Assembly: GCA_027620495.1 (NCBI GenBank)
Contig: JAQCEA010000002.1
Location: forward strand, 124,001 to 188,000
Reading direction: 5' to 3'
Length of the DNA: 64,000 bases
Source of the DNA: Pseudomonadota bacterium
Lineage (GTDB): Bacteria; Pseudomonadota; Alphaproteobacteria; Puniceispirillales; Puniceispirillaceae
Below the pieces are notes generated by a model, which saw nothing but the letters and a program-made list of their open reading frames with translations, was not told the origin of the DNA and ran no database searches. This document shows positions 29,368 to 39,305 of this stretch, piece after piece. Within the stretch, counting starts at the first letter, position 1. Every line of letters starts with the position of its first letter. Both the position numbers and the translations under genes were made by a program.

Positions 29368-29673
29368 TTGCCGCGCCATGATTTCATGTTACATAGTGCG
29401 GGCAAACCATACCACGCGGCCAATAATATGCGGCTGGCACGGCAGATTTGCCACCGCCTATATGCCGATTTTTCCAGCTTTGGTCCAGACCGGCAGGCGG
29501 CGTTGCTATCAATGGCGTTTAATTTAGGCGCGCCGCGTCTGGCAAAATTTCACAAAATGCGTGCGGCGATTTCGGCGGATGATTGGCAGGCGGCGGCTGA
29601 GGCACTGGCAAGCAAATGGGCAGGCCAAGTGCCGCGGCGGGCGGCGGAAATTGCGCGGTTATTGCGCGGCTAG
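29368..29673 (+). CDS. truncated phage-type lysozyme (GH24) C-terminal lobe
   Basis: A 101-residue product resembling the C-terminal lobe of T4-type lysozymes. The stretches RQAALLSMAFNLG, LAKFHKMRAAI and SKWAGQVPRRAAEIA parallel the T4 helix order. The N-terminal part with the catalytic Glu and Asp is absent, and only 51 bp separate it from the divergent methyltransferase gene. It is therefore probably an inactive remnant or a repurposed binding domain. The start is a TTG; an ATG 18 bp later is an alternative. Its stop codon overlaps the convergent ispB stop. Confidence 0.62.
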   Translation: MPRHDFMLHSAGKPYHAANNMRLARQICHRLYADFSSFGPDRQAALLSMAFNLGAPRLAKFHKMRAAISADDWQAAAEALASKWAGQVPRRAAEIARLLRG

Positions 29674-30692
29674 ATCTGGCGATGCGCAGCAAATTTTGCC
29701 GCTTCGGACAGGGCGTCAAGAAGCGCCGGGTTGGCGCTGTTCTGGTCGGCAATACGCGCGAGCGCGGTTTCGGCTGCATCTGCGTAATGCACCGCTTTGG
29801 CGACACTGCGATCAATCGCGTCATAGCGCTGTAAAATAGCGCAAGCGGTTTCAAAATCACCATCGGCAAATGCCCCGTCCCCCACGGTTCTTTGCCAGAA
29901 TTGGCGTTCGGTATCGGTGCCATCGCCATAGGCGATAATCAATGGCAGGGTAATTTTTTGGTCAAGAAAATCATCACCGCTATTTTTGCCCATATCGTCA
30001 GATGACAGGCTGTAATCCATCGCGTCATCCATAATCTGAAATGCCATACCAAGTTGCAGCCCATACGCATGTGCCGCCTCTATGATGGGGCGGCTGGCCT
30101 TGGCGACTTCGGCACCAGAAGCGGCGGCGGCGGCAAATAAAATGGCGGTTTTATTGCGGATCACATCTAGATAATCTTCAGCTGGCGTATCTGGCACACC
30201 GGCAATCGTCATTTGTTTAATCTCGCCTTCGGTGATCTGGGCAGAGGCTCGGCTTAACTGCCCTAACACCGACAGATTGCCAGTTTCGACCATCAGTTCA
30301 AACGCCCGCGCAAATAAAAAATCTCCCACCAATACAGACGCATCATTGCCCCATAGGGCGTTGGCCGTATCACGGCCCCGGCGCAATTTAGATTCGTCAA
30401 TCACATCATCATGCAACAAGGTGGCCGAATGGATAAATTCGACCGCTGTAGCCAGACCAATGGCATGCGGGCTGCCGCCAGCCAAACCGGCCCCGGCCAG
30501 CGTTAATAACGGCCGCAATCTTTTGCCGCCAGCCGCAATCAAATGACCCGCCAATTCCGGTACCAGCGGCACATCGCTGGCCATCCGCGCGATAATCCGC
30601 GCGTTCACCTGTTCCATATCTGTGGCCAACAACGCCACCAACGGCGCCAGCGATGGCGCGGCCTGTGGGGTGTCTGTCGATGTGGCGTTCAT
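29670..30692 (-). CDS. ispB: polyprenyl diphosphate synthase (octaprenyl/decaprenyl type)
   Basis: Trans-isoprenyl diphosphate synthase of 340 residues that makes the ubiquinone side chain. The first Asp-rich motif DDVID is at 95-99 (LLHDDVIDESKLRRG) and the second, DDAMD, at 222-226. GGKRLRP near residue 55-61 binds the allylic/IPP substrate. I took the ATG of MNATSTDTPQ; the frame extends further upstream through a repeat-rich stretch with no family likeness. Chain length (8-10 units) is not readable from sequence alone. Confidence 0.92.
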   Translation of the reverse strand: MNATSTDTPQAAPSLAPLVALLATDMEQVNARIIARMASDVPLVPELAGHLIAAGGKRLRPLLTLAGAGLAGGSPHAIGLATAVEFIHSATLLHDDVIDESKLRRGRDTANALWGNDASVLVGDFLFARAFELMVETGNLSVLGQLSRASAQITEGEIKQMTIAGVPDTPAEDYLDVIRNKTAILFAAAAASGAEVAKASRPIIEAAHAYGLQLGMAFQIMDDAMDYSLSSDDMGKNSGDDFLDQKITLPLIIAYGDGTDTERQFWQRTVGDGAFADGDFETACAILQRYDAIDRSVAKAVHYADAAETALARIADQNSANPALLDALSEAAKFAAHRQI

Positions 30693-30729
30693 CAAATTCT
30701 GTCTCTTGCTATGCGTTATGATGCTCCGA

Positions 30730-30774
30730 CCCATGATCCATGATCCATGACCCATGACATGACCCATGACATGA
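30730..30774. repeat. CCATGA-based short tandem repeats upstream of ispB
   Basis: Three 7-bp copies of CCATGA(T/C) at about 30731-30751 run into two perfect 12-bp copies of CCCATGACATGA (30751-30762 and 30763-30774). They lie in the gap between divergent ispB and the DUF2007 gene. They create many ATG triplets upstream of ispB on the opposite strand frames. They look slippage-prone and could alter promoter spacing. Confidence 0.75.
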
Positions 30775-30905
30775 TTACGTGACGAGACATACCGCTCAGC
30801 GGCAGATCCAGCAAGCAAAAATCGGCATTTTGGCCCTGCGGTATTTTGGCAATAGGCACGATAAACGCTTGGTGAATGATCCCGTCTGCGGCATAATTTT
30901 ACCCT

Positions 30906-31121
30906 ATGGTGACTGTATTACGAACCACAAATCTTGTGCGCTTGTCATTTGTGCAGGCGCTATTGCGCGATTCAGGGATTGAGGCCCAGGTGTTTGACAG
31001 CAATATTTCAGCCTTAGAGGCGGGGATCGGCGCGTTTCCACGCCGCTTGATGGTGGATCAGGGGCGTCTGCTGGCGGCAAAAACCATTTTGGCCAATGCT
31101 GGTGAATTATATGATGATTGA
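30906..31121 (+). CDS. DUF2007-family small protein
   Basis: Small cytosolic protein of 71 residues with the pattern of DUF2007: LRTTNLVRLSFVQALLRDSG then IEAQVFD and a C-terminal RLMVDQGRLLAAKTIL. Members are described only as putative signal-transducing or metal-binding proteins. In alphaproteobacteria it often precedes a methyltransferase gene, and here it overlaps one by 11 bp, implying translational coupling. The exact function is unknown. Confidence 0.85.
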   Translation: MVTVLRTTNLVRLSFVQALLRDSGIEAQVFDSNISALEAGIGAFPRRLMVDQGRLLAAKTILANAGELYDD

Positions 31122-31905
31122 CCCGCCCTGGCCGGTTTTGCCTGATCTTCCTGATGGGGTGGCGGTGACGCATGATCATTTGCTTGCTGAACAGGTGCAA
31201 ATCACCCAGCCAAAAACCGGCTATCGGGTGGGAAGCGATGCGGTGCTGGCGGCGGCCAGTTTGACAGCCGGGCGGGGCCGGGTACTGGATCTTGGCGCTG
31301 GTGTTGGCGGCATCAGCCTGTGTATCGCCAAGCGGCTTGGCGGGGTGCAGATCACCGCTGTCGAGATTGATCCGGTGGCCGCTTTATTGGCCCGCTATAA
31401 TGTCGCGGTCAATGGCATGGACCAGCAGTTGCGGGTAGTTGACGCCGATATCACCGCCATGCCAGCGGTGATGGCGGACAGTTTTGACCATGTGATCAGC
31501 AACCCGCCCTATCATCACAAAGCTGGCACCCGTCCGCGTCATGCCGCGCGGGCGATGGCGCATATGGGCGCTGATACAGATTTGCATGATTGGGTCAAAG
31601 CCGCGGTATGGGCCGCCAAACCGCGCGGCCGAATCAGCTTTATTTGCCGGGCTGACCGGGCGGCGGAATTAATCGGGCTGTTTGATCGGGCCGGGGCTGG
31701 CGAAACTTTGCTGTTTCCGTTGTGGTCGCGGCCGATGAGCCCGGCCAGCCGGGTGATTATACAGGTGCGCAAAGCGGTGCGCGGGCCGGGGGCTATTTTG
31801 CCCGGGCTGATTGTGCATAATGATGATGGTAGCTTTACCGAAGCGGCCCAGCATATTATGCAGGGAGGCGGGCTATATATGGTGCATCCGGCGCGTGCAA
31901 AGTGA
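31111..31905 (+). CDS. tRNA1(Val) (adenine-N6)-methyltransferase-like protein
   Basis: SAM-dependent N6-adenine methyltransferase of about 264 residues. The motif-I loop is LDLGAGVGGISLCIAKRLGG, and the catalytic NPPY lies in VISNPPYHHKAG near residue 130. The N-terminal QPKTGYRVGSDAVLAAA matches TrmN6/YfiC, which modifies A37 of tRNA-Val. The start is uncertain among three ATGs (31096, 31111, 31114) that all overlap the DUF2007 stop. An S49 peptidase gene follows 37 bp later. Confidence 0.88.
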   Translation: MMIDPPWPVLPDLPDGVAVTHDHLLAEQVQITQPKTGYRVGSDAVLAAASLTAGRGRVLDLGAGVGGISLCIAKRLGGVQITAVEIDPVAALLARYNVAVNGMDQQLRVVDADITAMPAVMADSFDHVISNPPYHHKAGTRPRHAARAMAHMGADTDLHDWVKAAVWAAKPRGRISFICRADRAAELIGLFDRAGAGETLLFPLWSRPMSPASRVIIQVRKAVRGPGAILPGLIVHNDDGSFTEAAQHIMQGGGLYMVHPARAK

Positions 31906-31942
31906 TGCCGCATCAGCCGAGTCATACAGGGAAAGGTGAATA

Positions 31943-32785
31943 ATGGGCCTTATGTCGTCTTTATTATTTTGGCGTCGCAAATCCCCCATCGTGCCAGTGG
32001 TGCGGTTAAGCGGGGTGATCGCCGCACGCCAATCGCTGGGGCGGCGCGGCCTGTCGCTTGAAGCGGTCGAACTGCAATTAAAACGGGCCTTTTCTGTCAA
32101 ACAGGCAAAAGCGGTGGTGTTGTTGATCAATTCACCGGGCGGGTCGCCAGTGCAATCGGCGCAGATTGGCAATCGTATCCGCCAGCTCGCGGCACAAAGT
32201 GACATACCGGTGATTGCCTTTTGCGAGGATGTCGCGGCAAGTGGCGGCTATTGGTTGGCGGCGGCGGCCGATGAAATCTTTGCTAATCCGGCATCTGTTG
32301 TGGGATCAATTGGCGTTTTATGGGCTGGATTTGGCTTTGACAAATTGCTTGACCGGGTCGGGGTTGACCGGCGGGTTTATACCGCAGGTGACGCCAAATT
32401 AACGCTGGATCCGTTTCAGCCCGAACGCGATGAAGATGTGGCACGGCTCAAATCGCTGCAGACTGATATTCATGACCAGTTTATTGCCCATATTGAATCG
32501 CGCCGTGGGTCGCGGCTGAAAGGCGATCGAAAAGATTTGTTCAGTGGCGCATTTTGGACCGGGCAACGTGCGCTTGATCTTGGGCTGGTGGATGGGCTTG
32601 GCGATTATCGTCAGGTCATTGCCGGGCGGTTCGGTGAAAAAACCGAATTTCTGATGATTGAACCAAAGCGTAAATTGCTATCGCTTGGTGGCGGGGGGGT
32701 ATCCGCCCATCTTGCCAGTTCGGTGCTTGGCGATGTTGCCGCACATGCTGTCGAGCGTGCATATTTTGCACGATATGGCCTATGA
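31943..32785 (+). CDS. S49-family signal-peptide-peptidase-like protease (SppA/SohB)
   Basis: Serine protease of 280 residues related to bacterial SppA. The nucleophile is S100 (VAASGGYWLA) and the general base K152 (AGDAKLTLDPF). The 52-residue spacing equals that of single-domain SppA enzymes such as the Bacillus one. The NSPGGS turn near residue 63-68 is also present. There is no long N-terminal membrane anchor, only a weakly hydrophobic start. It overlaps the next small gene by 4 bp (ATGA). Confidence 0.92.
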   Translation: MGLMSSLLFWRRKSPIVPVVRLSGVIAARQSLGRRGLSLEAVELQLKRAFSVKQAKAVVLLINSPGGSPVQSAQIGNRIRQLAAQSDIPVIAFCEDVAASGGYWLAAAADEIFANPASVVGSIGVLWAGFGFDKLLDRVGVDRRVYTAGDAKLTLDPFQPERDEDVARLKSLQTDIHDQFIAHIESRRGSRLKGDRKDLFSGAFWTGQRALDLGLVDGLGDYRQVIAGRFGEKTEFLMIEPKRKLLSLGGGGVSAHLASSVLGDVAAHAVERAYFARYGL

Positions 32786-33045
32786 TCCCGTCACTTCCAA
32801 AATTGCTTGGGTTGATCGCCATTATCTGGGTGGTGTGGACAGTTTTTCGCATTTACGAAACGCGGCAGGCGGCGATCCGTGCGCAACAGGCCAAAGATGT
32901 GGACGGGTCAGGCGATGATGCACCGCATGGCGCGGCTGGACGTGACCGGTCTGACGCGGATCATTCGGTTGACTTGCGCGAATGTAAAATCTGTGGGGCG
33001 TGGGTCAGCGGCGAGAATTGCGGGCGCGAAAACTGCCCCTATTAA
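32782..33045 (+). CDS. small membrane-anchored protein with Cys-rich zinc-ribbon-like tail
   Basis: An 87-residue protein. One transmembrane helix (LLGLIAIIWVVWTVFRIY, about 8-25) is followed by a charged linker of about 35 residues and a tail with four cysteines (CKIC, then CGRENC), which could bind zinc. It overlaps the S49 protease stop by ATGA, so the two are made together. I cannot assign a function. A role as a membrane adaptor for the protease is conceivable but unproven. Confidence 0.8.
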   Translation: MIPSLPKLLGLIAIIWVVWTVFRIYETRQAAIRAQQAKDVDGSGDDAPHGAAGRDRSDADHSVDLRECKICGAWVSGENCGRENCPY

Positions 33046-33155
33046 GGCGGGTTCGACTTGCTTTTCACTGGCATTTGCGGCTAGGTTGCGGCGATGGTTT
33101 TGAATCCTAGTTTCCCAAGATAAGGTGACGGGCTGCCGCCACCGGTCAGGCCAAG

Positions 33156-34049
33156 ATGACACGTACTTATTTTCAATCTATCATCCTGAATTTACAGAAT
33201 TATTGGGCCCAGCAGGGGGCTGTGATCCTGCAGCCCTATGATATGGAGGTGGGTGCCGGTACCTTTCATCCGGCAACGACATTGCGCGCACTAGGGCCGG
33301 ATGCGGTATGGCGCGCCGCCTATGTACAGCCATCACGCCGCCCAGCAGATGGGCGCTATGGTGATAATCCAAACCGGTTGCAGCATTATTATCAGTTTCA
33401 AGTGATATTCAAACCCTCGCCAGCAGATTCTCAGGCCCTCTATCTTGGGTCGCTAAAGGCGATTGGTTTGGACCCGGATGCGCATGATATTCGGTTTGTC
33501 GAGGATGATTGGGAATCGCCAACGCTTGGTGCATGGGGGCTTGGCTGGGAAGTGTGGTGCGACGGCATGGAAGTGTCGCAATTTACTTATTTTCAGCAAG
33601 TTGGCGGCATTGAATGCCAGCCGGTGCCACTTGAATTGACCTATGGCTTGGAACGGCTAGCGATGTTTATTCAGGGCGTGGATAATGTCTATGACCTAGA
33701 TTGGGACGGCGTGCCAGCAAGCGAAGGCGGCAAAGTCTATGGCGATATTTTTAAACGCGCCGAGGTTGAATTTTCCGGTTGGAATTTTGAACATGCCGAC
33801 ACGGATATGCTGTTGCAGCATTTCCGGGATGCCGAAGCCGAATGTGGTCGCTTGTTGAACTTGGATAAACCATTGGCGTTGCCCGCCTATGACCAATGTA
33901 TGAAAGCCAGCCATTATTTTAATGTGCTTGATGCGCGCGGGGTGATTTCTGTTACCGAACGCGCCGCTTATATCGGGCGGGTGCGGGCGCTGGCACGTGG
34001 GTGTTGTGAAGCCTGGATTGGGGCAGATGAGGCGGTATCGCATGGCTGA
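33156..34049 (+). CDS. glyQ: glycyl-tRNA synthetase alpha subunit
   Basis: Catalytic subunit of the bacterial alpha2-beta2 glycyl-tRNA synthetase, 297 residues. Typical stretches are the N-terminal [35 protein letters not shown] and the C-terminal [19 protein letters not shown]. It overlaps glyS by 8 bp. The 110-bp gap upstream separates it from the small Zn-ribbon gene; I see no T-box or other leader structure. Confidence 0.98.
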   Translation: MTRTYFQSIILNLQNYWAQQGAVILQPYDMEVGAGTFHPATTLRALGPDAVWRAAYVQPSRRPADGRYGDNPNRLQHYYQFQVIFKPSPADSQALYLGSLKAIGLDPDAHDIRFVEDDWESPTLGAWGLGWEVWCDGMEVSQFTYFQQVGGIECQPVPLELTYGLERLAMFIQGVDNVYDLDWDGVPASEGGKVYGDIFKRAEVEFSGWNFEHADTDMLLQHFRDAEAECGRLLNLDKPLALPAYDQCMKASHYFNVLDARGVISVTERAAYIGRVRALARGCCEAWIGADEAVSHG

Positions 34050-36111
34050 TTTGCTGATTGAACTTGTCGGCGAGGAGATCCCGGCAAGAATGCAAACCAT
34101 GGCGGCGCAGCATTTCGCCAGTGCCGTACAAACTGCGCTTAATGATTTGGGTGTATGGACAAATGAGGCCAGCATAGATGGGCTGTGTGGGCCGCGCCAT
34201 TTGGCGGTTTATGCGCGTGGAATTTCTGTATCCCAGCCCGATCGTGTGATTGAGAAACGTGGCCCGCGTGTTGACGCGCCAGAAGCGGCAATTGCCGGAT
34301 TTGTGGCATCTGCCGGGATGCCGCGTGAGGCGTTGAGCGAAGAGGACACGCCAAAGGGGCGGTTTTTCTTTGCCCGTAATCATGTGACTGGTGCCGATAC
34401 AAAATCTCTGCTTGGCGATGTTGTCACCTCTATTTTGACAGAATTTCCATGGCCGAAAAGCCAGAGATGGGGGCGCAGCAGTTTCCGTTGGGTGCGCCCA
34501 TTGCACCGCATTAATATCCTGTTTGATGGCAATCCATTGGCTGGCAGTTTTGATCTTGGTGGCGGCGATGTGCTGACATTTGGTGCGACAAGTTGCGGAC
34601 ATTATTTTGAATCGCCCGGTGATATCCCTCTTAAAGCTATTGCCTCGGTTGATGAATTCAAACAGCGCCTTGCGCTAGCGCATGTGATTATTGATCAATC
34701 AGATCGGCGCGCCGCGATTATTGATGGGGCCAAATCACTTGCCAAAAGCGTTGATTGTTCGGTGAATGAAGCCCAGCTTGGCAGCTATATTCAGGATATT
34801 GCCGGGCTTGTTGAATCCCCAACAGCCCTGCTTGGTCAAATTGAAGACCGGTTTATGAAATTGCCGCCAGAGTTATTACAGGCGACCATCGCGACCCACC
34901 AGAAATATATCACATTGCAGGATCAATCCGGCAATTTCTCGCCCTATTTTATTGTGGTGTCTAACCGCCAATCTGATCCCAAGCGGGATCAGGTGATTAT
35001 GGCAGGCAACCAGCGTGTGTTGCGGGCGCGGCTTGCCGATGCTGAATTTTTCTGGCAGCAGGATCAAAAGCAGCGGCTAGAGTCCTATGTGGCAGAGTTA
35101 CAGGCGGTCACTTTTTACGAAGGTTTAGGTGATCTTCATGCCAAGGCACTGCGCCTTGAAAAGCTTGCCACTGTTTTGGCACCCTATATTGCGGGATGTG
35201 ATGCCCAACATGCCGGGCGCGCCGGGCTTCTTGCCAAGGCTGATCTGGTAACAGGCATGGTGGGTGAATTTCCAGAACTTCAGGGTATTATTGGTGGCTA
35301 TTACGCCGGTCACGATGGCGAAGCAGACAGCGTTGCCAGCGCCATTGCCACCCATTACCGCCCGCAAGGCCCAACAGATGATGTGCCGGAAACGCCAACG
35401 GCCAAGGCGGTGGCACTGGCCGATAAGATTGATACGCTTGTTGGATTCTTTGGCATTGGTGCAAAACCAACCGGGTCTAAAGACCCCTTTGCATTACGCC
35501 GCGCCGCGCTTGGGGTGATCCGCATTATCCTCGATGCTGAGCTGTCATTGCCGCTGGCAACACTCTTGCAAAAGGCCGCAGAAAATTACCAGTTTGACGC
35601 AGTGGATGAAGATATCTTGCCATTTATCCGCGATCGTCTGCGGGTGTATTTACGTGACCAGAATATGCGACATGATGTGGTGGCGGCGGCCCTTGCCGAT
35701 TCATCTGGCGATGATTTATGCCGCATGGCAGATGAAGCCCGATCGCTGGCTGGCTTTTTGGCAGATGGTGACGGGGCTGGCCTGATGGCCGGGTGGCGGC
35801 GTGTGAGCAGTATGCTGTCAGCCGAAGAAAAAAAGGCGAAAAAGGCGTTTTCGGCAACCACTGATCCGTCGCTATTTAACGATATTGAACAGCGCCTGCA
35901 CAAGGCCTTGGTCGCGGTGCCAGACAGCAATGTCGATTTTGCTTCGCAATTAACGGCGCTTGGTCAATTACGGTTGCCAATTGATGCGTTTTTTGATGGC
36001 ATTGTGGTGAATGATGATGACGCCGCCATTCGACTCAATCGTCTTGGCTTGTTGGCGGTGATCCGTGAAAAAATGTTAATGGTGGCGGATTTTTCAAAAA
36101 TAGAAGGCTAG
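34042..36111 (+). CDS. glyS: glycyl-tRNA synthetase beta subunit
   Basis: tRNA-binding subunit of glycyl-tRNA synthetase, 689 residues. It starts [17 protein letters not shown] and contains the [10 protein letters not shown]-type region (here [10 protein letters not shown]), [14 protein letters not shown] with [13 protein letters not shown], and a C-terminal anticodon-binding-like domain. The ATG overlaps the glyQ stop by 8 bp; an in-frame upstream start (33997) is inside glyQ and less likely. It ends 7 bp before ppdK. Confidence 0.97.
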   Translation: MADLLIELVGEEIPARMQTMAAQHFASAVQTALNDLGVWTNEASIDGLCGPRHLAVYARGISVSQPDRVIEKRGPRVDAPEAAIAGFVASAGMPREALSEEDTPKGRFFFARNHVTGADTKSLLGDVVTSILTEFPWPKSQRWGRSSFRWVRPLHRINILFDGNPLAGSFDLGGGDVLTFGATSCGHYFESPGDIPLKAIASVDEFKQRLALAHVIIDQSDRRAAIIDGAKSLAKSVDCSVNEAQLGSYIQDIAGLVESPTALLGQIEDRFMKLPPELLQATIATHQKYITLQDQSGNFSPYFIVVSNRQSDPKRDQVIMAGNQRVLRARLADAEFFWQQDQKQRLESYVAELQAVTFYEGLGDLHAKALRLEKLATVLAPYIAGCDAQHAGRAGLLAKADLVTGMVGEFPELQGIIGGYYAGHDGEADSVASAIATHYRPQGPTDDVPETPTAKAVALADKIDTLVGFFGIGAKPTGSKDPFALRRAALGVIRIILDAELSLPLATLLQKAAENYQFDAVDEDILPFIRDRLRVYLRDQNMRHDVVAAALADSSGDDLCRMADEARSLAGFLADGDGAGLMAGWRRVSSMLSAEEKKAKKAFSATTDPSLFNDIEQRLHKALVAVPDSNVDFASQLTALGQLRLPIDAFFDGIVVNDDDAAIRLNRLGLLAVIREKMLMVADFSKIEG

Positions 36112-36118
36112 AAGTGAC

Positions 36119-38785
36119 ATGACAAAATGGGTGTATAATTTCGGCAAGTTAGGCACCGATGGTGATTCGTCTATGCGCAACCTGTTGGGCGGCAAGGGCG
36201 CTAATTTAGCTGAAATGAGTGGCATTGGCCTGCCGGTGCCGCCTGGCTTTACCATCAGCACTGACGTATGCACCTATTTTTATGATCATAATCATACCTA
36301 TCCCGATACGCTTGACGCCGAAGTCCGCGCCGCCATTGTCAAAATAGAGGCGGAAACCGGCAGCGCGTTTGCCGATCCAAAAAATCCATTGCTGGTGTCT
36401 GTGCGGTCTGGGGCGCGGGCATCTATGCCCGGCATGATGGATACCGTTTTGAATTTGGGCTTGAATGACGAGACCGCGGCTGGCTTGGCGAAACATGCAA
36501 ATGACAGCCGGTTTGCCTATGACAGCTATCGCCGCTTTATTCAGATGTATGGTGATGTTGTGATGGATGTTGATCATGGGCTGTTTGAAGATGCGCTTGA
36601 AGATATGAAGCGTGAGCGCGGCTTGATCAATGACACAGATTTGACTGGCGATGATATGATGGCGCTTGTCGCGATCTATAAAGACATTGTGATGGAAGAA
36701 ATGGACACGCCATTTCCGCAAGACCCATGGGAACAATTATGGGGCGCGATAGGGGCCGTATTCACCAGCTGGACCAACACAAGGGCGGCGACCTATCGGC
36801 GGCTGAATAATATTCCGGCCGCGTGGGGCACCGCGGTAAATGTACAGGCCATGGTGTTTGGCAATATGGGTGATGATTGTGCGACCGGTGTTGCCTTTAC
36901 CCGTGACCCGTCAACGGGCGAAAATAGCTTTTACGGCGAATTTCTGATCAACGCGCAGGGGGAAGATGTCGTGGCAGGCATTCGAACACCCTTGCCGTTG
37001 ACCGCAAAAGAACGCGAAAAATCAGGCAGCAGTGCCGCGTCATTGCAAGAAGCCATGCCAGAGGTGTTTGCGCAGTTAGATGATGTCAGATCGCGGCTTG
37101 AAGCGCATTACCGCGATATGCAGGATTTGGAATTCACCGTTCAGCAAGGCACGCTATATATGCTGCAGACGCGCAGTGGGAAACGCACCGCCGAGGCGGC
37201 CTTGCGGATGGCTGTTGAGATGGCTGAAGAAAATCTGATCAGCCGGGATGAAGCGCTGTGCCGGATTGATGCGAATGCACTTGACCAGTTACTCCACCCA
37301 ACGCTTGATCCAAAAGCTGAAAAAATCTGTTTAACGCGCGGTCTACCCGCCTCGCCTGGGGCGGCTTGTGGCAAGATTGTGTTAAGCGCTGACCGCGCCG
37401 AAGAAATGGCGGCGGCCGGCGAAACGGTCATTCTGGTGCGGCTTGAAACAAGTCCGGAAGATATCCATGGCATGCATGCTGCCGCTGGCATTCTGACCGC
37501 ACGCGGCGGTATGACGAGCCATGCCGCGGTGGTGGCACGTGGTATGGGCCGGGCGTGTGTCTGCGGTGCGGGCGATGTGCGATTTGATCAAGTAAGCGGC
37601 AAGATTTTCATTCAGGATCAGGTGCTGAGCGAGGGTGATTTGATCACCATTGACGGCGCCAATGGTGATGTCTATGCCGGTGCTGTTGATACCATTCAGC
37701 CAAAAATGTCAGGGGCATTTGGCACCATTATGAAATGGGCAGATGAACGGCGACGACTTGGCGTACGCGCCAACGCTGAAACCACAACAGATGCGCAAGT
37801 GGCACTCGATTTTGGGGCAGAGGGTATTGGTCTTTGCCGCACCGAACATATGTTTTTCGATGCGGATCGAATCATTGCCATGCGGCAGATGATCATGGCC
37901 AATAACACCGAAGGCCGTGAAGCGGCGTTGGCAAAATTATTGCCGATGCAGCGTAAAGATTTTGAATCATTATTTACCATCATGGCAGGACGGCCCGTCA
38001 CCATACGCTTGCTTGATCCACCTTTGCATGAATTTTTGCCGCATTCGGCGGATGAACTGGCGGAAGTGGCAGAGGTATCTGGGGTAACGGTCGAAACCGC
38101 GCGCCAGCGGGCTGTTAAATTATCCGAGTCGAATCCAATGCTTGGGCATAGGGGGTGCCGATTGGCCATTACCTATCCAGAAATTTGCCGGATGCAGGCA
38201 CGGGCCATTTTTGAGGCGGCTTGTGCGGTTGCGCAAACAACAGGAGACGTGCCATCGCCAGAAATTATGGTGCCATTGGCCGCAACAGCCCGTGAAATCA
38301 GCCTGTGCAAACAGGAAATAGATGCGGCGGCAGCGGCGGTGACGGCAGAAACAGGTGTATCTGTATCTTATCTTGTTGGCACCATGGTTGAATTGCCACG
38401 CTCGTCCATTTGTGCCGCAGAGCTGGCTGAAGAAGCGGAATTTTTCTCATTTGGCACCAATGATCTGACGCAGACAGCTTTGGGAATAAGCCGCGATGAT
38501 GCCGGATCATTTTTGCATCATTATGCGGATGCCGATATTTACCCGGTCGACCCCTTTGTCTCGATTGACCGTGAGGGCGTTGGGTTTCTCGTCGATATGG
38601 GGGTAAAGCGGGGCCGAACAACCCGGCCAGACATAAAATTAGGGATTTGCGGCGAGCATGGTGGTGACGCCGATTCGATTTGTTTCTTCGAAGAAGTTGG
38701 GCTTGATTATGTGTCTTGTTCGCCATTCCGGGTACCAGCGGCGCGGTTGGCGGCGGCGCAAGCAGCGATCAAAAATTCAGCCTAA
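36119..38785 (+). CDS. ppdK: pyruvate, phosphate dikinase
   Basis: Enzyme of 888 residues converting pyruvate, ATP and phosphate to phosphoenolpyruvate, AMP and pyrophosphate, reversibly. Domains in order are an N-terminal ATP-grasp (GGKGANLAEMSGIGLPVPPG), a central phospho-histidine domain (GGMTSHAAVVARGMG, about residue 460), and a C-terminal PEP/pyruvate TIM barrel (GTNDLTQTALG, GICGEHGGD). It lies 7 bp after glyS on the same strand, an adjacency common in alphaproteobacteria. It links glycolysis and gluconeogenesis. Confidence 0.97.
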   Translation: MTKWVYNFGKLGTDGDSSMRNLLGGKGANLAEMSGIGLPVPPGFTISTDVCTYFYDHNHTYPDTLDAEVRAAIVKIEAETGSAFADPKNPLLVSVRSGARASMPGMMDTVLNLGLNDETAAGLAKHANDSRFAYDSYRRFIQMYGDVVMDVDHGLFEDALEDMKRERGLINDTDLTGDDMMALVAIYKDIVMEEMDTPFPQDPWEQLWGAIGAVFTSWTNTRAATYRRLNNIPAAWGTAVNVQAMVFGNMGDDCATGVAFTRDPSTGENSFYGEFLINAQGEDVVAGIRTPLPLTAKEREKSGSSAASLQEAMPEVFAQLDDVRSRLEAHYRDMQDLEFTVQQGTLYMLQTRSGKRTAEAALRMAVEMAEENLISRDEALCRIDANALDQLLHPTLDPKAEKICLTRGLPASPGAACGKIVLSADRAEEMAAAGETVILVRLETSPEDIHGMHAAAGILTARGGMTSHAAVVARGMGRACVCGAGDVRFDQVSGKIFIQDQVLSEGDLITIDGANGDVYAGAVDTIQPKMSGAFGTIMKWADERRRLGVRANAETTTDAQVALDFGAEGIGLCRTEHMFFDADRIIAMRQMIMANNTEGREAALAKLLPMQRKDFESLFTIMAGRPVTIRLLDPPLHEFLPHSADELAEVAEVSGVTVETARQRAVKLSESNPMLGHRGCRLAITYPEICRMQARAIFEAACAVAQTTGDVPSPEIMVPLAATAREISLCKQEIDAAAAAVTAETGVSVSYLVGTMVELPRSSICAAELAEEAEFFSFGTNDLTQTALGISRDDAGSFLHHYADADIYPVDPFVSIDREGVGFLVDMGVKRGRTTRPDIKLGICGEHGGDADSICFFEEVGLDYVSCSPFRVPAARLAAAQAAIKNSA

Positions 38786-38832
38786 TGCCGGATGATGAAA
38801 CAGACGTGCTGATTTAAAATGACACAATAAAT

Positions 38833-38865
38833 ACCAAATAAAAAAGCCGGCGAAATGCCGGCTTT
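38833..38865 (-). terminator. rho-independent terminator between rpmE and ppdK
   Basis: A 9-bp perfect stem (AAAGCCGGC/GCCGGCTTT, 38843-38865) with a 5-nt loop is followed on the minus strand by a T-rich run (TTTTTTATTT). It fits rpmE termination best. On the plus strand the tail is TTTGTCATT, so it may also stop ppdK transcription weakly. Confidence 0.85.
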
Positions 38866-38892
38866 GTCATTGCGTGTATTTGTAGCTGGGCG

Positions 38893-39114
38893 TTATTTCA
38901 CGCCAAGACCAGCAAAACGTTTGTTAAAGCGTGCGACCTGACCGCCTGAATCGACAATACGGTGCTGGCCTGTCCACGCTGGATGTGTTTTTGGGTCGAT
39001 ATCGAGCTTCAGCACGTCACCGGGCTTGCCCCATGTAGACCGTGTTTTGCGCTCGCTACCATCGGTCATCACAACTGTGATTTCATGATAATCTGGGTGC
39101 GTATCTTTTTTCAT
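38893..39114 (-). CDS. rpmE: 50S ribosomal protein L31 (cysteine-free type)
   Basis: Ribosomal large-subunit protein of 73 residues. [20 protein letters not shown] and [13 protein letters not shown] match the alphaproteobacterial L31. The zinc-binding CxxC pairs of type-A L31 are absent, so it should not need zinc. It is divergent from the ABC exporter gene, with a strong terminator immediately downstream. Confidence 0.96.
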   Translation of the reverse strand: MKKDTHPDYHEITVVMTDGSERKTRSTWGKPGDVLKLDIDPKTHPAWTGQHRIVDSGGQVARFNKRFAGLGVK

Positions 39115-39305
39115 GCCCGTCTCCGAATTTGGCCTGCTTCTGCGTTACGGCCATGCGTGATGTCATCTTAAGCGCTGTGCGGCGGAAATCGGTCTCGCCA
39201 TACAACAGCGCTGGTGGTATATCCTCTCTAGCGATGATTAGCAAGCCCCCAGTCAGGAAAATATACCAGCGTCATCCGGCGCGGTTTTGAGGTAAAAGAC
39301 ATCTG

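Noticed and set aside
29368-29673. Prophage at the lysozyme-like gene
   Set aside because: No integrase, structural or attachment-site sequence surrounds the fragment; both neighbours are normal chromosomal genes.
33046-33155. Glycine riboswitch or T-box leader before glyQ
   Set aside because: The 110-bp gap shows no conserved riboswitch core or T-box sequence and is short for either.
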